Assembly: GCA_031771865.1 (NCBI GenBank)
Contig: JASISA010000041.1
Coordinates: forward strand, 2,480,001-2,544,000
Length of the DNA stretch: 64,000 bases
Direction of reading: 5' to 3'
Origin: Nothophaeocryptopus gaeumannii
Lineage: Eukaryota; Ascomycota; Dothideomycetes; Mycosphaerellales; Mycosphaerellaceae
Positions 1-9,900 of this stretch are shown here, one piece after another (positions within the stretch are counted from its first letter, which is position 1; each line of letters begins with the position of its first letter). Made by a program: the position numbers and the translations under genes. The notes under the pieces are model-generated. The model had not been told where the DNA came from. It was given only the letters and a program-made list of their open reading frames with translations, and made no database searches.

Positions 1-3000
1 ACGCCAACGAGGTTGCGCGGCCGCGGTGTGAACTTCCGAGCCCAGCAGGCTGAGCCGATGGAGGTTGACGATCAAGATGCGGACGCGCCGGTAGCTGAGG
101 AATATGAAGAGGAAGAGGAAGAGGAAGAGGCTGACGACGAGGCCGATGCGGAAGGCGAGGTGGAGGAAGAAGACGAAGGCTCCGAAGCTGATGCCGAGGG
201 CGAGGCTGAGGAGGATGAAGACGACGGTGAGGTGGTTGGTGCCGTGAAGACGCGGTCAAGTCGGACAAGATCCAGAAGAAAAGCAGATGAGGAGGAATCC
301 GATGCCGAAGAGGACGGCCAGGAAGACGAAGACTCCGATGCCGAGAGCTCCCAGGATGAAGAAGAAGTCGACTGGGAAGCTGCCGACGAAGCCGAAGAGG
401 ATCTCAAAGTTGGAAATGTCGACGCTAATCGCTGCGTGTATGTGCACTCTGCAGATGTTTGCAAGAGAATTGCAAAGCTGACATGAACACAGATTTTGCA
501 AAGAAACCGAAGATAACGATCCCAGCGAAGAATTCGAAGAACCGCTGAATTGTTCCGTGTGTGGTGATCAAGGTAAGTGTGTGCAATTGCAAGAATTACG
601 ATCTCGACTTTGAAGGTCGAGAAGTGGAAGAATTGCGGCAAAGTCAACAAATGATATCAATGTGTCAAGGGTCCAAGCGCGCTGACTTCCGTTCCTGCAG
701 CCCACCGGCAATGTGCCAGAGATGCAGACTCGCTAGCTTCCGACGAAGGTGCGTATCCAGATCTGATCGGCCCATGCACAAGGCCACACCATTGCCGAGC
801 AAACATAGGCAAGTCTTACTGACACCATGATGCAGATGCCGCAAACTGGCGTTGTCAAGACTGCATTGCCAACGGGTTCGAAGCACCGGAACCAGAGGAA
901 GACTTCAATTTCAAAGATGTCTCACAGATGCTCGAGAAGCGTCGTCGCTCATCTGCTCCAAAGATGGCGAGGGACCTCTTACCATCCGCTCGCGGTGGCA
1001 TCAAACCCGGTTCACATTCAGTCTTCAACACGCTGATTTTACCAGACGATGAGATGGACGGATCTCGGTCGCTTAGGAAGCGTAAGACTCCCTCCGAAGA
1101 TGTCGACGAACCACCTCGCCCTCCAGTGCGAAAACGCAGACGTACCGATTCAGCTGGTGAGATCGAAGCACCGGCTGAAGACAACGAAGTCGCAATCAAG
1201 GAGGACGAGAACGAGAATGACACAGAAGAGCCTGGGTCGCCGCGTTCTCGATCTGGCCGACCTCAGCGACATAAGAATCGCAAGCGCAACGCCAGGATCA
1301 TCTCTCGATCTGACGATCCGAAAAGCTGCATTATATCAATACCCGTGACCGTTTCTCAGTGGGATCAGATCGAGAAAGACGTCATCAAGAAACAAAAGCG
1401 TCGCGAACGTGACCGGGCCCGACGAGCGCGCAACAGTCGACGTACGGCCACTGCTGAGCCAGAAGAGCCAGCACACTTCCCGACTGTGCAGACCTCAATG
1501 TACACTAATCCATTCTTCCCGTTCCAAGACCGTGAGGTCGACGAAAACAAAGGCAAGCCGTACGGTGGGATCTTGACTGATGCCGAGGCGGACACATCGA
1601 AGCTATTCCCGCAAGAAGCAGACCGTCAAGCTTTCCAAGCCGCCCGCGAAAAGGCTGAGCAAGCTTGGAAGGAGAAGCTTGCACAGCAGAATGGGGAGAC
1701 ACAGACTGCGGCCCGCTCTAAGCAGTCAGCCCAGGCAAGCAAGATCAAGTGCATCAACTTTGGGCAATACGAAATCGACACCTGGCACGCTGCTCCCTAC
1801 CCAGAAGAGTACAGCCGGAACAAGCACTTGTACATTTGCGAGTTCTGCTTAAAGTACATGAGTTCGGACTATGTTGCTTGGCGGCACAAGCTCAAGTGCT
1901 CGGCAAAGCATCCTCCTGGCGATGAAATCTATCGAGATGTTGTCGTCAATCCGGAGACAAAGCAAGAGACCACGATATCCTTCTTCGAAGTAGATGGTCG
2001 TCGGAATCCGCTCTACTGCCAGAACCTCTGTCTGCTGGCCAAGCTCTTCCTTGGTTCAAAGACACTTTACTATGATGTGGAGCCTTTCCTCTTCTACATC
2101 ATGACCGAGAACGACGAGTTTGGATGCCATTTCGTGGGTTACTTTTCGAAGGAAAAGCGCGGTTGCGGGCCACCGGCCTCAATGGAGCCCCACGCTTCGT
2201 TCGATGAGGGTACCAATCAAGCCGACGGATGTGCCGAAGAGCAGCTCGAGGGAACAGCACAAGACCCGGCGCTTGCCAACCCAGGGAACAACGTCTCCTG
2301 CATCCTAGTGCTTCCAGTCCATATGAGGCGTGGTTTTGGGCGTGTTCTAATCGAGTTCTCTTACCTTTTGACAAAAGTCGAAGGCCGGACTGGGTCACCC
2401 GAGAAGCCATTATCTGATATGGGTCTCGTTTCATACCGGTCGTATTGGCGCACCGAGATAAGCAGACTACTGCTTGGCTACCAGGGCAAAGAAGATGAGG
2501 CCAACGAGACCCAACAGCTGTCTATTGTCCAGATTGCGAAGAAGACTGGTATGACTCCTGACGACATCATCTCGACGCTGGAAGGTCTGCGCTGCCTTGT
2601 TCGAGATCCGCGCTCCAGAACCTACGCGCTCCGACTGGATTACGACTACATGAAGGAGTACGTGGACAAGCACGACAGAAAAGCTTCAATCAAGATCAAC
2701 CCAGAGCGTCTATGCTGGACACCGTACGTGATGGGTCGACCGACTAACCTCTTCGCTATGGGCGAGGAGACGAATCAACCTCTGCAGACTGTGGCGCCCA
2801 GAGACGAACCTGCCGAGCTTCCAGATCAGCCTGAAGAAGGCGTGCAGCAGACTTTGAAGGCCAACGAGGACGTCGCCGCCGCTGAAGAGAACGAAGACAA
2901 TGCAAATGCTACGCCATCAACAGAGCTTCCGCCGCCTCAACTCAACGGCGCGGGACCATCTCTAAAATCCCGCAAGAAGACGCCGGAGCCCCTCTCACTC

Positions 3001-3591
3001 GCTTCTCACTCCTCGTTCCTGGAGCGAGCGAAGGGCTCACCTTCTCGCCGCTCGCCGCGCAAGACACCAAATGGCACCCACGCTCGAACTTTCTCCTCAC
3101 ACTTGGACTCTGGAGAAGCAACGCCGACATCGGGCTCCGGATCCCAACTGGCTTCTGCAGGCCCTATCCCACCAACCCGTTTTGAAGTCTTCCCTCCGAT
3201 ACCTGGCATGCCTCAAAGTGCGAAGCGCCGTCCCGGTAGACCCGTTGGCCGACGTAGTAGCTACCGGAATACCTACAACACTCCTGCCCGCCGCTCGCAT
3301 GGACGAAGTCTCAGCAATGGGAATAGCCCGAGCCAGGCTTCCGCGGGAAAGCCGAGTAGTCTGCGGCGAGGACGCAGCAAGCTGGGAGATTCGGTCACGC
3401 TTGCTCTCTCGGACGATCTCGGTGGGAAGAGTAAAGGCAAGGGCAAGCACCTGGAACACATTACCGCTGATGCCGATCTTGACGCCGATGCGCCTGGGGA
3501 GGAAGACGACGGCGAGGCCGATGCTCCCGGCGAAGACGTTGACGACGACGAAGCCGATGCGCCTGGGGAGGAAGAGATTTCATATGATTGA
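1..3591 (+). CDS. MYST-family histone acetyltransferase with PHD finger (Sas3/Mst2-like), 5' partial
   Basis: Exons read as <1..437, 493..572, 701..748 and 836..3591 (introns 55, 128 and 87 bp); the frame is open to the left edge, so the true start lies outside. After a long Asp/Glu-rich stretch, exons 1-4 assemble a Cys/His-rich PHD-type finger (ANRCVFCKE, then CSVCGDQAHRQCARD, then WRCQDC). The MYST domain follows at about 1740-2480: C2HC finger (CEFC near 1840, with H and C downstream), SKTLYYD with the lysine that MYST enzymes autoacetylate, the active-site Cys codon at 2299, an acetyl-CoA loop RRGFGR and the catalytic Glu in SPEKPLSDMG. Such enzymes acetylate histone H3 in the nucleus as part of NuA3/Mst2-type complexes. 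The C-terminal third is low-complexity and ends in acidic repeats containing ADAPGE. About 40 extra residues sit just before the active-site Cys. Family assignment is firm; the Sas3 subfamily is inferred from the PHD finger. Confidence 0.9.
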
Positions 3592-4342
3592 TGAAGCGTT
3601 TTGAGCGATTGGTGTTGGGGCTGGAGTGCTTCTTGCTACGCAATTTGGACGCGCTACAGAGTAATGAGAGAAGCGCTTGATACAGAGCGCGTTGATTGTA
3701 ATATTACTGCTACCACTACCACTTTACTGATACCACAGATGGAAGCGGATTGGCTGCGAGGCTGTATGAAGGACTTTGGGTGTCGTTTCGGTGGCCACTA
3801 TCTCTATTGCCACCTCTCGTTGAGTCCGTGATACAAAGAGGGGTTCGCAGGAGCAACAGCATAGCAGCTCTCAAGCTGTACCTCGATTACCCTGCCTGAT
3901 AACCATGTGATGCCCTTCCTCTCAATCACGTTCTCGCCCAGGACGCTGTGCTCTATGTCGTGCACCTCATCGCTATACCAATCTCCTCTCGAAACGTTGA
4001 TGGCTGGTGTTGTCTCAGTATGTTATGTCGTCTGACTCGTCTGATGACTTTGAATGGTTCGGCTTACCAGGCCGGACCGGAATTAACGTTTCCGGTACCT
4101 TGCATGTGAACCTTGCCAGGCCAAGCCTCCTCGGGGATGGTTGGATGGCTGAAGAAGGAGGCGTTCCCAATGTGGGGAATCGTAGCAGAGACGCGCAACA
4201 CTTTAACTTCCTGCGAGACCTTACTTTGACACTACTATGCCTCAGCCTCGTCGTCGCAACTTCGCCGTCGCAACCTTGCCGTCGCCAACGTCTTCCCTTC
4301 CACCATCCTTCCTTTTCCGCCACACATGGATTGATCTCGACA
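3592..4342. other. intergenic, 751 bp
   Basis: This stretch holds the 3' flank of the acetyltransferase gene and the promoter of the carboxypeptidase gene. The carboxypeptidase frame is open upstream from 4007, but those codons lack family similarity and precede a clear signal peptide. I treat them as untranslated. No other gene is seen. Confidence 0.5.
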
Positions 4343-6517
4343 ATGTCTTTCTTTTCGCTTCCGCCGTCACTTCGAGTGCTCGCCGCGACTCTCGCCCTCA
4401 CCCTCTCGCTTCCTTTCGCGCATGCGCAATACCCGCCGCCCACGACCTTCGAAAACGTCCTGACCTCGCCCATCGACAGCAATGTCACCGTCGCATACAA
4501 GCAACCCGACGCCGGGACATGCACCACCGCATTCACGACCCAAAAGCAATATACGGGATACATTGGCCTACCGCCGAACACACTCGCTCCCATATCACAA
4601 AACTACTCGATTAATACCTTCTTTTGGTTTATAGAGGCACGGCAAACACCTGAGACGGCGCCTTTGACGATATGGCTCAATGGAGGACCTGGGTCGAGCA
4701 GTTTGTTCGGTCTATTCAACGAGGTGGGACCTTGTGAAGTGGTACAAATGAAAGATGGCACATACGGAACACAAATGCGCACTTTTGGATGGGATCGCGC
4801 ATCGAATATCCTTTTCATCGACCAACCAAATCAGGTTGGGTTTTCATACGATACGGCGACGAACGCTTCTTTTGACCTCTACTCGGACCAGGTCTTTGAG
4901 CCTCCGACATCGCCGAATCCGAATTTGCCTGCTTTCATGTATTTGAATGGGACGTTTGGGACTGCGCACGAGAATGGGCAGACGACTTATGCGGTGAGCG
5001 CCAATACGAGCGAGATTGCTGCTGTGGCTACCTGGCATTTCCTTCAGACGTGGCTGTCGACTTTTAGGCAGTATAATCCGGCGACGAGGCCGAATATGAC
5101 GACACCCAACTCCAACGAGGCAGCTGGTATCAATCTCTTTACGGAGTCGTATGGTGGGAAATTCGGTCCTGTGTTCGCATCGTACTTTGAGGAGCAGAAT
5201 GCGAAGATGGCAGCTGGGACCGCGGAGAATGGGACGCTGGCCATTAAGCTGCAATCTCTGGGCATTATGAATGGCCTCATTGATGATCTGATTCAGGACT
5301 CATACTACCCTTCGTTTGCCTTCAACAACACGTATGGCATCGAAGTCATTGGTCAGACTGCCGAGCTGAACGCCATCAACAACTTCACGAACAAGTGCCA
5401 GCCGGCGATCCAGACTTGTCGGACTGCGAACCAGGATCTTTACGGCGACAATGACCAGGCGAACGAGCTTTGCGAGGATGCGCAATATACGTGTAACAAC
5501 CTCACGATGTTGGGACCTGGAGCCGGATATAATCCGTACGACATCAGGCAAATGCTGCCCAGTCCTGATCCATCTGCGGCATACCAGGAGTACCTCAACA
5601 ATGCATCAGTCCTGGCCTCTATCGGCGCCCGAATCAACTACACCGAGAGCAACCCATACGTACAGGAAGGTTTCATTTCTACTGGTGATACTATGCGCGG
5701 AGGCATGATCCAAGACCTAGCCGATCTCCTCAAGCTCGGCGTACGAGTCGCTCTGATCTACGGAGACGCAGACTGGATATGTAACTGGTACGGTGGACAA
5801 GCAGCCGCCTTTGCCATTGCAAACGCTCTTTCCGACTACCCTGTCGCCACGAGCATCTCATCAACGGCTTCCGGTATTCCTCCCACCTATGCCAGCGGAT
5901 TCGCGAAAGCAGGATACGCCGAGATTGTCGTCAACGACTCGTACGTCGGTGGTGCGGTCAGACAGTACGGAAACCTTAGTTTCAGTCGCGTATACGACTC
6001 GGGTCACTTCATTCCATACTACCAGCCGGAAACAGCCTTTCAAATCTTCGCCCGTGTGATTCTGGGTAATGACCTCTCCACCGGCGCAGACATCGATCTT
6101 TCCACTTTCTCCTCCAACGGCACCGCAAACGCGACACATGCCAATTCCGCTCCTCTTGCGCCGTCTCCGACCTGCTGGGTCAGGAACTGGGATGCCTCGT
6201 GCTCTGAAGCGGATACGGAGGCTATGAAGGCCGGTAAAGGGTTGGTGCAGAATGGGATCTATTATCAGGATTCTTCGTCTATTGAGTATCCTTCGACCAG
6301 TGTTGAAGCGGGTGTTCCTGGGAGTCCAATGACTACGACGAGTACGAGTTCTAATGCGAAGAAGTCGGGGAGCACGACGACTCCGTTGACGGGGTATTTT
6401 ACGGCTACGGCTACGCCTAGTCCTAGTGGAATAGCGGGGAGAGTTGGTGTGCCAAAGGATATGGTGAGGTATTTGGGGGTGATATGTGTTGTGAAGGTTG
6501 TGGTTGGGACGGTATGA
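4343..6517 (+). CDS. secreted serine carboxypeptidase (peptidase family S10)
   Basis: Intronless, 724 aa. The start at 4343 is chosen because it begins a clean signal peptide (LRVLAATLALTLSLPFAHA). S10 motifs in order: oxyanion segment WLNGGPGSSS, nucleophile Ser269 in TESYGGKFGP, Asp477 in YGDADWICNW and His555 in DSGHFIPYY; the triad is complete. The family removes C-terminal residues from peptides at acidic pH. Many N-x-S/T sites and a Ser/Thr-rich C-terminus ending in a short hydrophobic tail (RYLGVICVVKVVVGTV) suggest a glycosylated extracellular or possibly GPI-anchored enzyme; the anchor is uncertain because the tail contains charged residues. It is longer than vacuolar carboxypeptidase Y owing to this tail. 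Confidence 0.9.
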   Translation: MSFFSLPPSLRVLAATLALTLSLPFAHAQYPPPTTFENVLTSPIDSNVTVAYKQPDAGTCTTAFTTQKQYTGYIGLPPNTLAPISQNYSINTFFWFIEARQTPETAPLTIWLNGGPGSSSLFGLFNEVGPCEVVQMKDGTYGTQMRTFGWDRASNILFIDQPNQVGFSYDTATNASFDLYSDQVFEPPTSPNPNLPAFMYLNGTFGTAHENGQTTYAVSANTSEIAAVATWHFLQTWLSTFRQYNPATRPNMTTPNSNEAAGINLFTESYGGKFGPVFASYFEEQNAKMAAGTAENGTLAIKLQSLGIMNGLIDDLIQDSYYPSFAFNNTYGIEVIGQTAELNAINNFTNKCQPAIQTCRTANQDLYGDNDQANELCEDAQYTCNNLTMLGPGAGYNPYDIRQMLPSPDPSAAYQEYLNNASVLASIGARINYTESNPYVQEGFISTGDTMRGGMIQDLADLLKLGVRVALIYGDADWICNWYGGQAAAFAIANALSDYPVATSISSTASGIPPTYASGFAKAGYAEIVVNDSYVGGAVRQYGNLSFSRVYDSGHFIPYYQPETAFQIFARVILGNDLSTGADIDLSTFSSNGTANATHANSAPLAPSPTCWVRNWDASCSEADTEAMKAGKGLVQNGIYYQDSSSIEYPSTSVEAGVPGSPMTTTSTSSNAKKSGSTTTPLTGYFTATATPSPSGIAGRVGVPKDMVRYLGVICVVKVVVGTV

Positions 6518-6979
6518 TGAATTTACTGTGTCTCATCACGATGTGGACATTCTGTTTTGTGGCAGGCCCTTCACATGGACAAATATTACTCTGCTTGATG
6601 AGCCTGAAGTCAACAGGGCGTCGGCACTGACGTGGCAAAGGCACAACAACGGAACAAATGTTCGACAAGATGCAGCACGCGCAGCTTCCCCAAGGCGCTT
6701 GGACGCCAGCCCGAGGTACATTAATGTGAGGCCAGCTCGAATCTCTCATGCAGCTCTAGCAGCTTCTTCCCACAAGTGCATTGCTGGCGGCTCGAAGCTC
6801 CTTCCTTCAGAGGCCGCCGACACGTCCTGCAGCATGCCGCTCGACGCGCGCGACGCTCGCCTTGCTTTTGCTCTACACTTTTCCTTACACCTTGCCATAT
6901 CCAGCATGTTTTGAGCACAGAGCTTCGGTTACCAGCCATCTTGATTGTAACAGAAGCCTGAGCTGGGGATTGTTATCGG
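6518..6979. other. intergenic, 462 bp
   Basis: This is the promoter and leader region of the R3H/C2H2 gene. I see no gene or repeat here. Confidence 0.4.
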
Positions 6980-8779
6980 ATGGCACCTGACACGTATCAA
7001 CGAAACATCAGCAACGTCTTCTGGACTAGTGACAACTGGCACAACGATTACCAAAGGATTTTTCAGACGCCCTGGCCAGAGCCGGATCTACCATCACAAG
7101 ACCTTCAAACCACACAACAGACCAGCGACAGCTGCTGGACCGATCACGACAGCGATGGCGAGCTGTACACGCGGTTGGAGGATTCTCTTGTCGACTTTGT
7201 AAGGCAGAAGACTGAACGTCTCTCGCTCATCACCTCGCCGCTTCTGGCCAAACAGCGCAGAGATGTCCGTAAACTCTGTCGGGTCTTAAACCTCAGCCAC
7301 ATGACACTGGGGAGGGGAAACAGCAGAAGGATTCTTATTGCTAAGAGCTCGCTCTCTTCGTACAGTCAAGCGCCGAGCGTTATTGGAAGGCATTGGAAAG
7401 CCGGGTCTATCGATCCTGCGATTATACTCCTCCGCCACATCAGTCCGGATATATCGCCATCTTACCTCGAAGACCAGCTAAGGAAAAGCGGCCTATCCAG
7501 TCCGACGAGGGTGGTTATTGACAAGCACGGATCTTGCAACGCGTATCTCACCTTCGACAACTCGCTAAGCGCCGCAATGACAACGTTGACACTCGACAAG
7601 ACAAGTCCATCATGGAACGGCCAAACTCTGGCTTGCGACTTCTTGCACTCCGACGAACGGTTGAAGTTAGAGTCAAACTCGCTCTCCCCATCGCGAGAAG
7701 AGCCACTTACGTCGGGGTTAGACGTAAGAAGCTCAACTATAAAGGCAGGAAGGGCTCGCGGCGCGACCCTGACTGCACGACTGCAAATTGTTCGCCCGTA
7801 CGTGAATATGAAAAGCGTCAAACTCGATGTTGCACATTTCTTGCCACAGACTCCTGGAACACGCGCTCGAGAAAGCTCACCAAGACCGCCCAGCGTGGCC
7901 TCTAGCAAAAGGATCCTCTTGCGTACAGAGTATAGCGAAGTTCCAAGTGGTTTGAAGCAGAAGCGAAGACCAAGACAAGTGGGCGCATTTCCCTGTCAGT
8001 CAGTCGACTGCGATCAGGTCTTCGACCGCGAGTGTGACCGCAGGCAGCACTTTAATCGCAGTCATGGAGACAAGAGGCCCCATACATGCTCTCATTGCAA
8101 CAAAGGCTTCAAATATCCGAAGGATGCGAAACGTCATGAGAAGAACGTCCATCATGCTAAAGCACAGGCCACGCAGGGGAACAGCAAGCTGAATGCTTTC
8201 GGGAACCTTGCCAGGTACTCCCACGCCGCAGAGAGTATTGCACAATACAACGCGCCTCGTGTATTGGACAGTGAGCTTCGAGCTCTTGCTTCTGGAGCGG
8301 AGGCTAGAACTCCCAACCCCCTCGAGGCGCCTGTTAGGGAACAGCTACCGGACACAAATACATTTTGCCCTCCGAAGACCTCCGAGGAAGTTCCATGCCT
8401 GTACCAGAAGCCATCGCCTCCAGATGAGGACGCTTTCGATTCCGTGTGCTTTCGACGCGCGCCAAGTCTGCTCTCGTCGGCAAATTCGATAATGACCACG
8501 GAACAACCTCCTTCGCTTGACACCTCATGTAAATCATCCTCAGAACCAAGCCTCAGGTCTTGCAACTCTTCCTTCATGAACTCGTTTGGCTCAACGCTAC
8601 AAGTTGGAGATCTTTGCGGCGCCCAATTCTGGAAGGATTTTCCGATCGTCTCTGACCCTCTTTTGTTTGTGCCAGAGCCCGTGTTCTCATATCCTGCTGA
8701 CGTCGACGTTACTCAGAGATTGAGGAGAACGATTTTTCAGGGCTCAGTGCATGCCGAACAAGCAGATGGTGGAGGGTGA
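6980..8779 (+). CDS. R3H / RRM-like / C2H2 zinc-finger protein
   Basis: Single exon, 599 aa. Residues about 65-125 match the R3H pattern (DFVRQKTERL, then LLAKQRRDVRKLC, then RGNSRRILIAK); the domain's usual His is replaced by Arg. Residues about 146-225 read like a degenerate RRM: strands AIILLRHI, TRVVID, NAYLTFDNS and TLACDFL around a helix SYLEDQLRKSG. Two C2H2 fingers lie at about 339-394 (CQSVDC, then CSHCNKGF, with HFNRSH and HEKNVHH). The rest is low-complexity. R3H and RRM bind single-stranded nucleic acid and C2H2 fingers usually bind DNA or RNA, so a nucleic-acid-binding regulator is likely; targets are unknown. The domain combination is unusual. The R3H and C2H2 calls are solid and the RRM call is tentative. 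Confidence 0.75.
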   Translation: MAPDTYQRNISNVFWTSDNWHNDYQRIFQTPWPEPDLPSQDLQTTQQTSDSCWTDHDSDGELYTRLEDSLVDFVRQKTERLSLITSPLLAKQRRDVRKLCRVLNLSHMTLGRGNSRRILIAKSSLSSYSQAPSVIGRHWKAGSIDPAIILLRHISPDISPSYLEDQLRKSGLSSPTRVVIDKHGSCNAYLTFDNSLSAAMTTLTLDKTSPSWNGQTLACDFLHSDERLKLESNSLSPSREEPLTSGLDVRSSTIKAGRARGATLTARLQIVRPYVNMKSVKLDVAHFLPQTPGTRARESSPRPPSVASSKRILLRTEYSEVPSGLKQKRRPRQVGAFPCQSVDCDQVFDRECDRRQHFNRSHGDKRPHTCSHCNKGFKYPKDAKRHEKNVHHAKAQATQGNSKLNAFGNLARYSHAAESIAQYNAPRVLDSELRALASGAEARTPNPLEAPVREQLPDTNTFCPPKTSEEVPCLYQKPSPPDEDAFDSVCFRRAPSLLSSANSIMTTEQPPSLDTSCKSSSEPSLRSCNSSFMNSFGSTLQVGDLCGAQFWKDFPIVSDPLLFVPEPVFSYPADVDVTQRLRRTIFQGSVHAEQADGGG

Positions 8780-9188
8780 CTTTGCAGTTCAGCATCGTGG
8801 CACGGCCTCTAAAAGTAGAGGGTATTGTCGGAATGACAGTGGTACACACAAAATGTCTTGCGCAACAAGGCTCCACTCAGGGCCATCCTTAGACAGATGC
8901 GATGCAATGCAATTCACCTGCGTGAAGTCTGATAGTTTCAAGATGGCCTTTGAAAGGCAGAAGCTCTAAGAGCGAAGCTTAAATAAAGCAGGCTTAGCGT
9001 CGCCCTGCGATGAATATAAAGGTCTGCTCCTCTCCTCACCTTCTTCGCAACGATTCTGCTGCCCTTTACTTGCTTTACAGCCTCGACAGCTTTCACACCG
9101 ACCAATCAAGCTTCTACTCGTTGCCTTCCTGCACGAAGTCGCCCTCTTGGCACGTTGCCTTGCGCTAAGGCAGCCACACCACACCGAC
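8780..9188. other. intergenic, 409 bp
   Basis: This stretch lies between two plus-strand zinc-finger genes. A TATA-like AATATAAAGG at about 9012-9021 lies some 170 bp before the next start. Nothing else is seen. Confidence 0.35.
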
Positions 9189-9738
9189 ATGGCCGACCAC
9201 ACCAACCAGCACGTTGACGACGAGAGCTACCTCGATCAGCTGGCCTGGAACGGTCCGGACTGGGTCGAGCGCATGCTCGTCGCCTTGGATCGACTGGATC
9301 CTCCCTCGGTGGATGCGCCTGCCCAGCAGGAGGCGTCCACTGATGGGTGAGTTTTTTTTAACCTTATGCTGACTATAAATATACAGCTCCTCAGTAGTCG
9401 CTCCTCAAGGTGGGCGTTACCTTCAGGCCCCCGGAGCCTACCCTTCGTCCTCAACAACCGCCGCTATCATATCTCACACCGCACCAACCACGTCTCTGGT
9501 CTGTCCCACCATCGCTTCCATCCCACCAGGTAGTCACCCTTCTGGTCTGCGTTGTGGTGTCTGCAACTCGGGCAACATCTTCTTCCGCAAAGCAGACTTG
9601 GAACGCCATATGAGGACTCACCTGCCTGGCACTCACACCTGTCCGGAATCAGGCTGTGAGCGTGGTAGGAAGGGATTTCATCGATCCGAGCATCTACGCA
9701 ATCATCTCAGGAATGTCCATGGATATGGAGCGGCATGA
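9189..9738 (+). CDS. small C2H2 zinc-finger protein
   Basis: Exons 9189..9346 and 9387..9738, 169 aa. The 40-bp intron (GTGAGT...TACAG) is very short but is needed to join the start exon to the finger region, and the frame then stays open to the stop. Two C-terminal fingers are visible: CGVCNSGNIFFRKADLERH with H four residues on, slightly longer than the canonical spacing, and CPESGC followed by FHRSEHLRNH and VH. The N-terminal half is acidic then Ser/Thr/Pro-rich, as in fungal transcription regulators. No specific family is recognised; a nuclear DNA-binding role is inferred from the fingers. Confidence 0.7.
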
Positions 9739-9900
9739 GTGAGTGAGTGAGGTCTTACATTACTTTCAGAGGCGCGGTGAAGGAAGTAGTCGTGTCGTTG
9801 ATGAGTGTTATGTGCTTGCTTGATTGACATGTGTCTTAGTATTACAGTAGTGTCTGTATCTATGCGTTCGTCTCTTCGTCCCTGAGCAAATATTTTTGCA

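Noticed and set aside
72..650. Long minus-strand Ser-rich frame opposite the acetyltransferase
   Set aside because: It mirrors the acidic Glu/Asp codons of the real gene and has no domain or start context.
4007..4342. Upstream extension of the carboxypeptidase frame
   Set aside because: The extra 112 residues lack similarity to S10 enzymes, and the downstream Met starts a good signal peptide.
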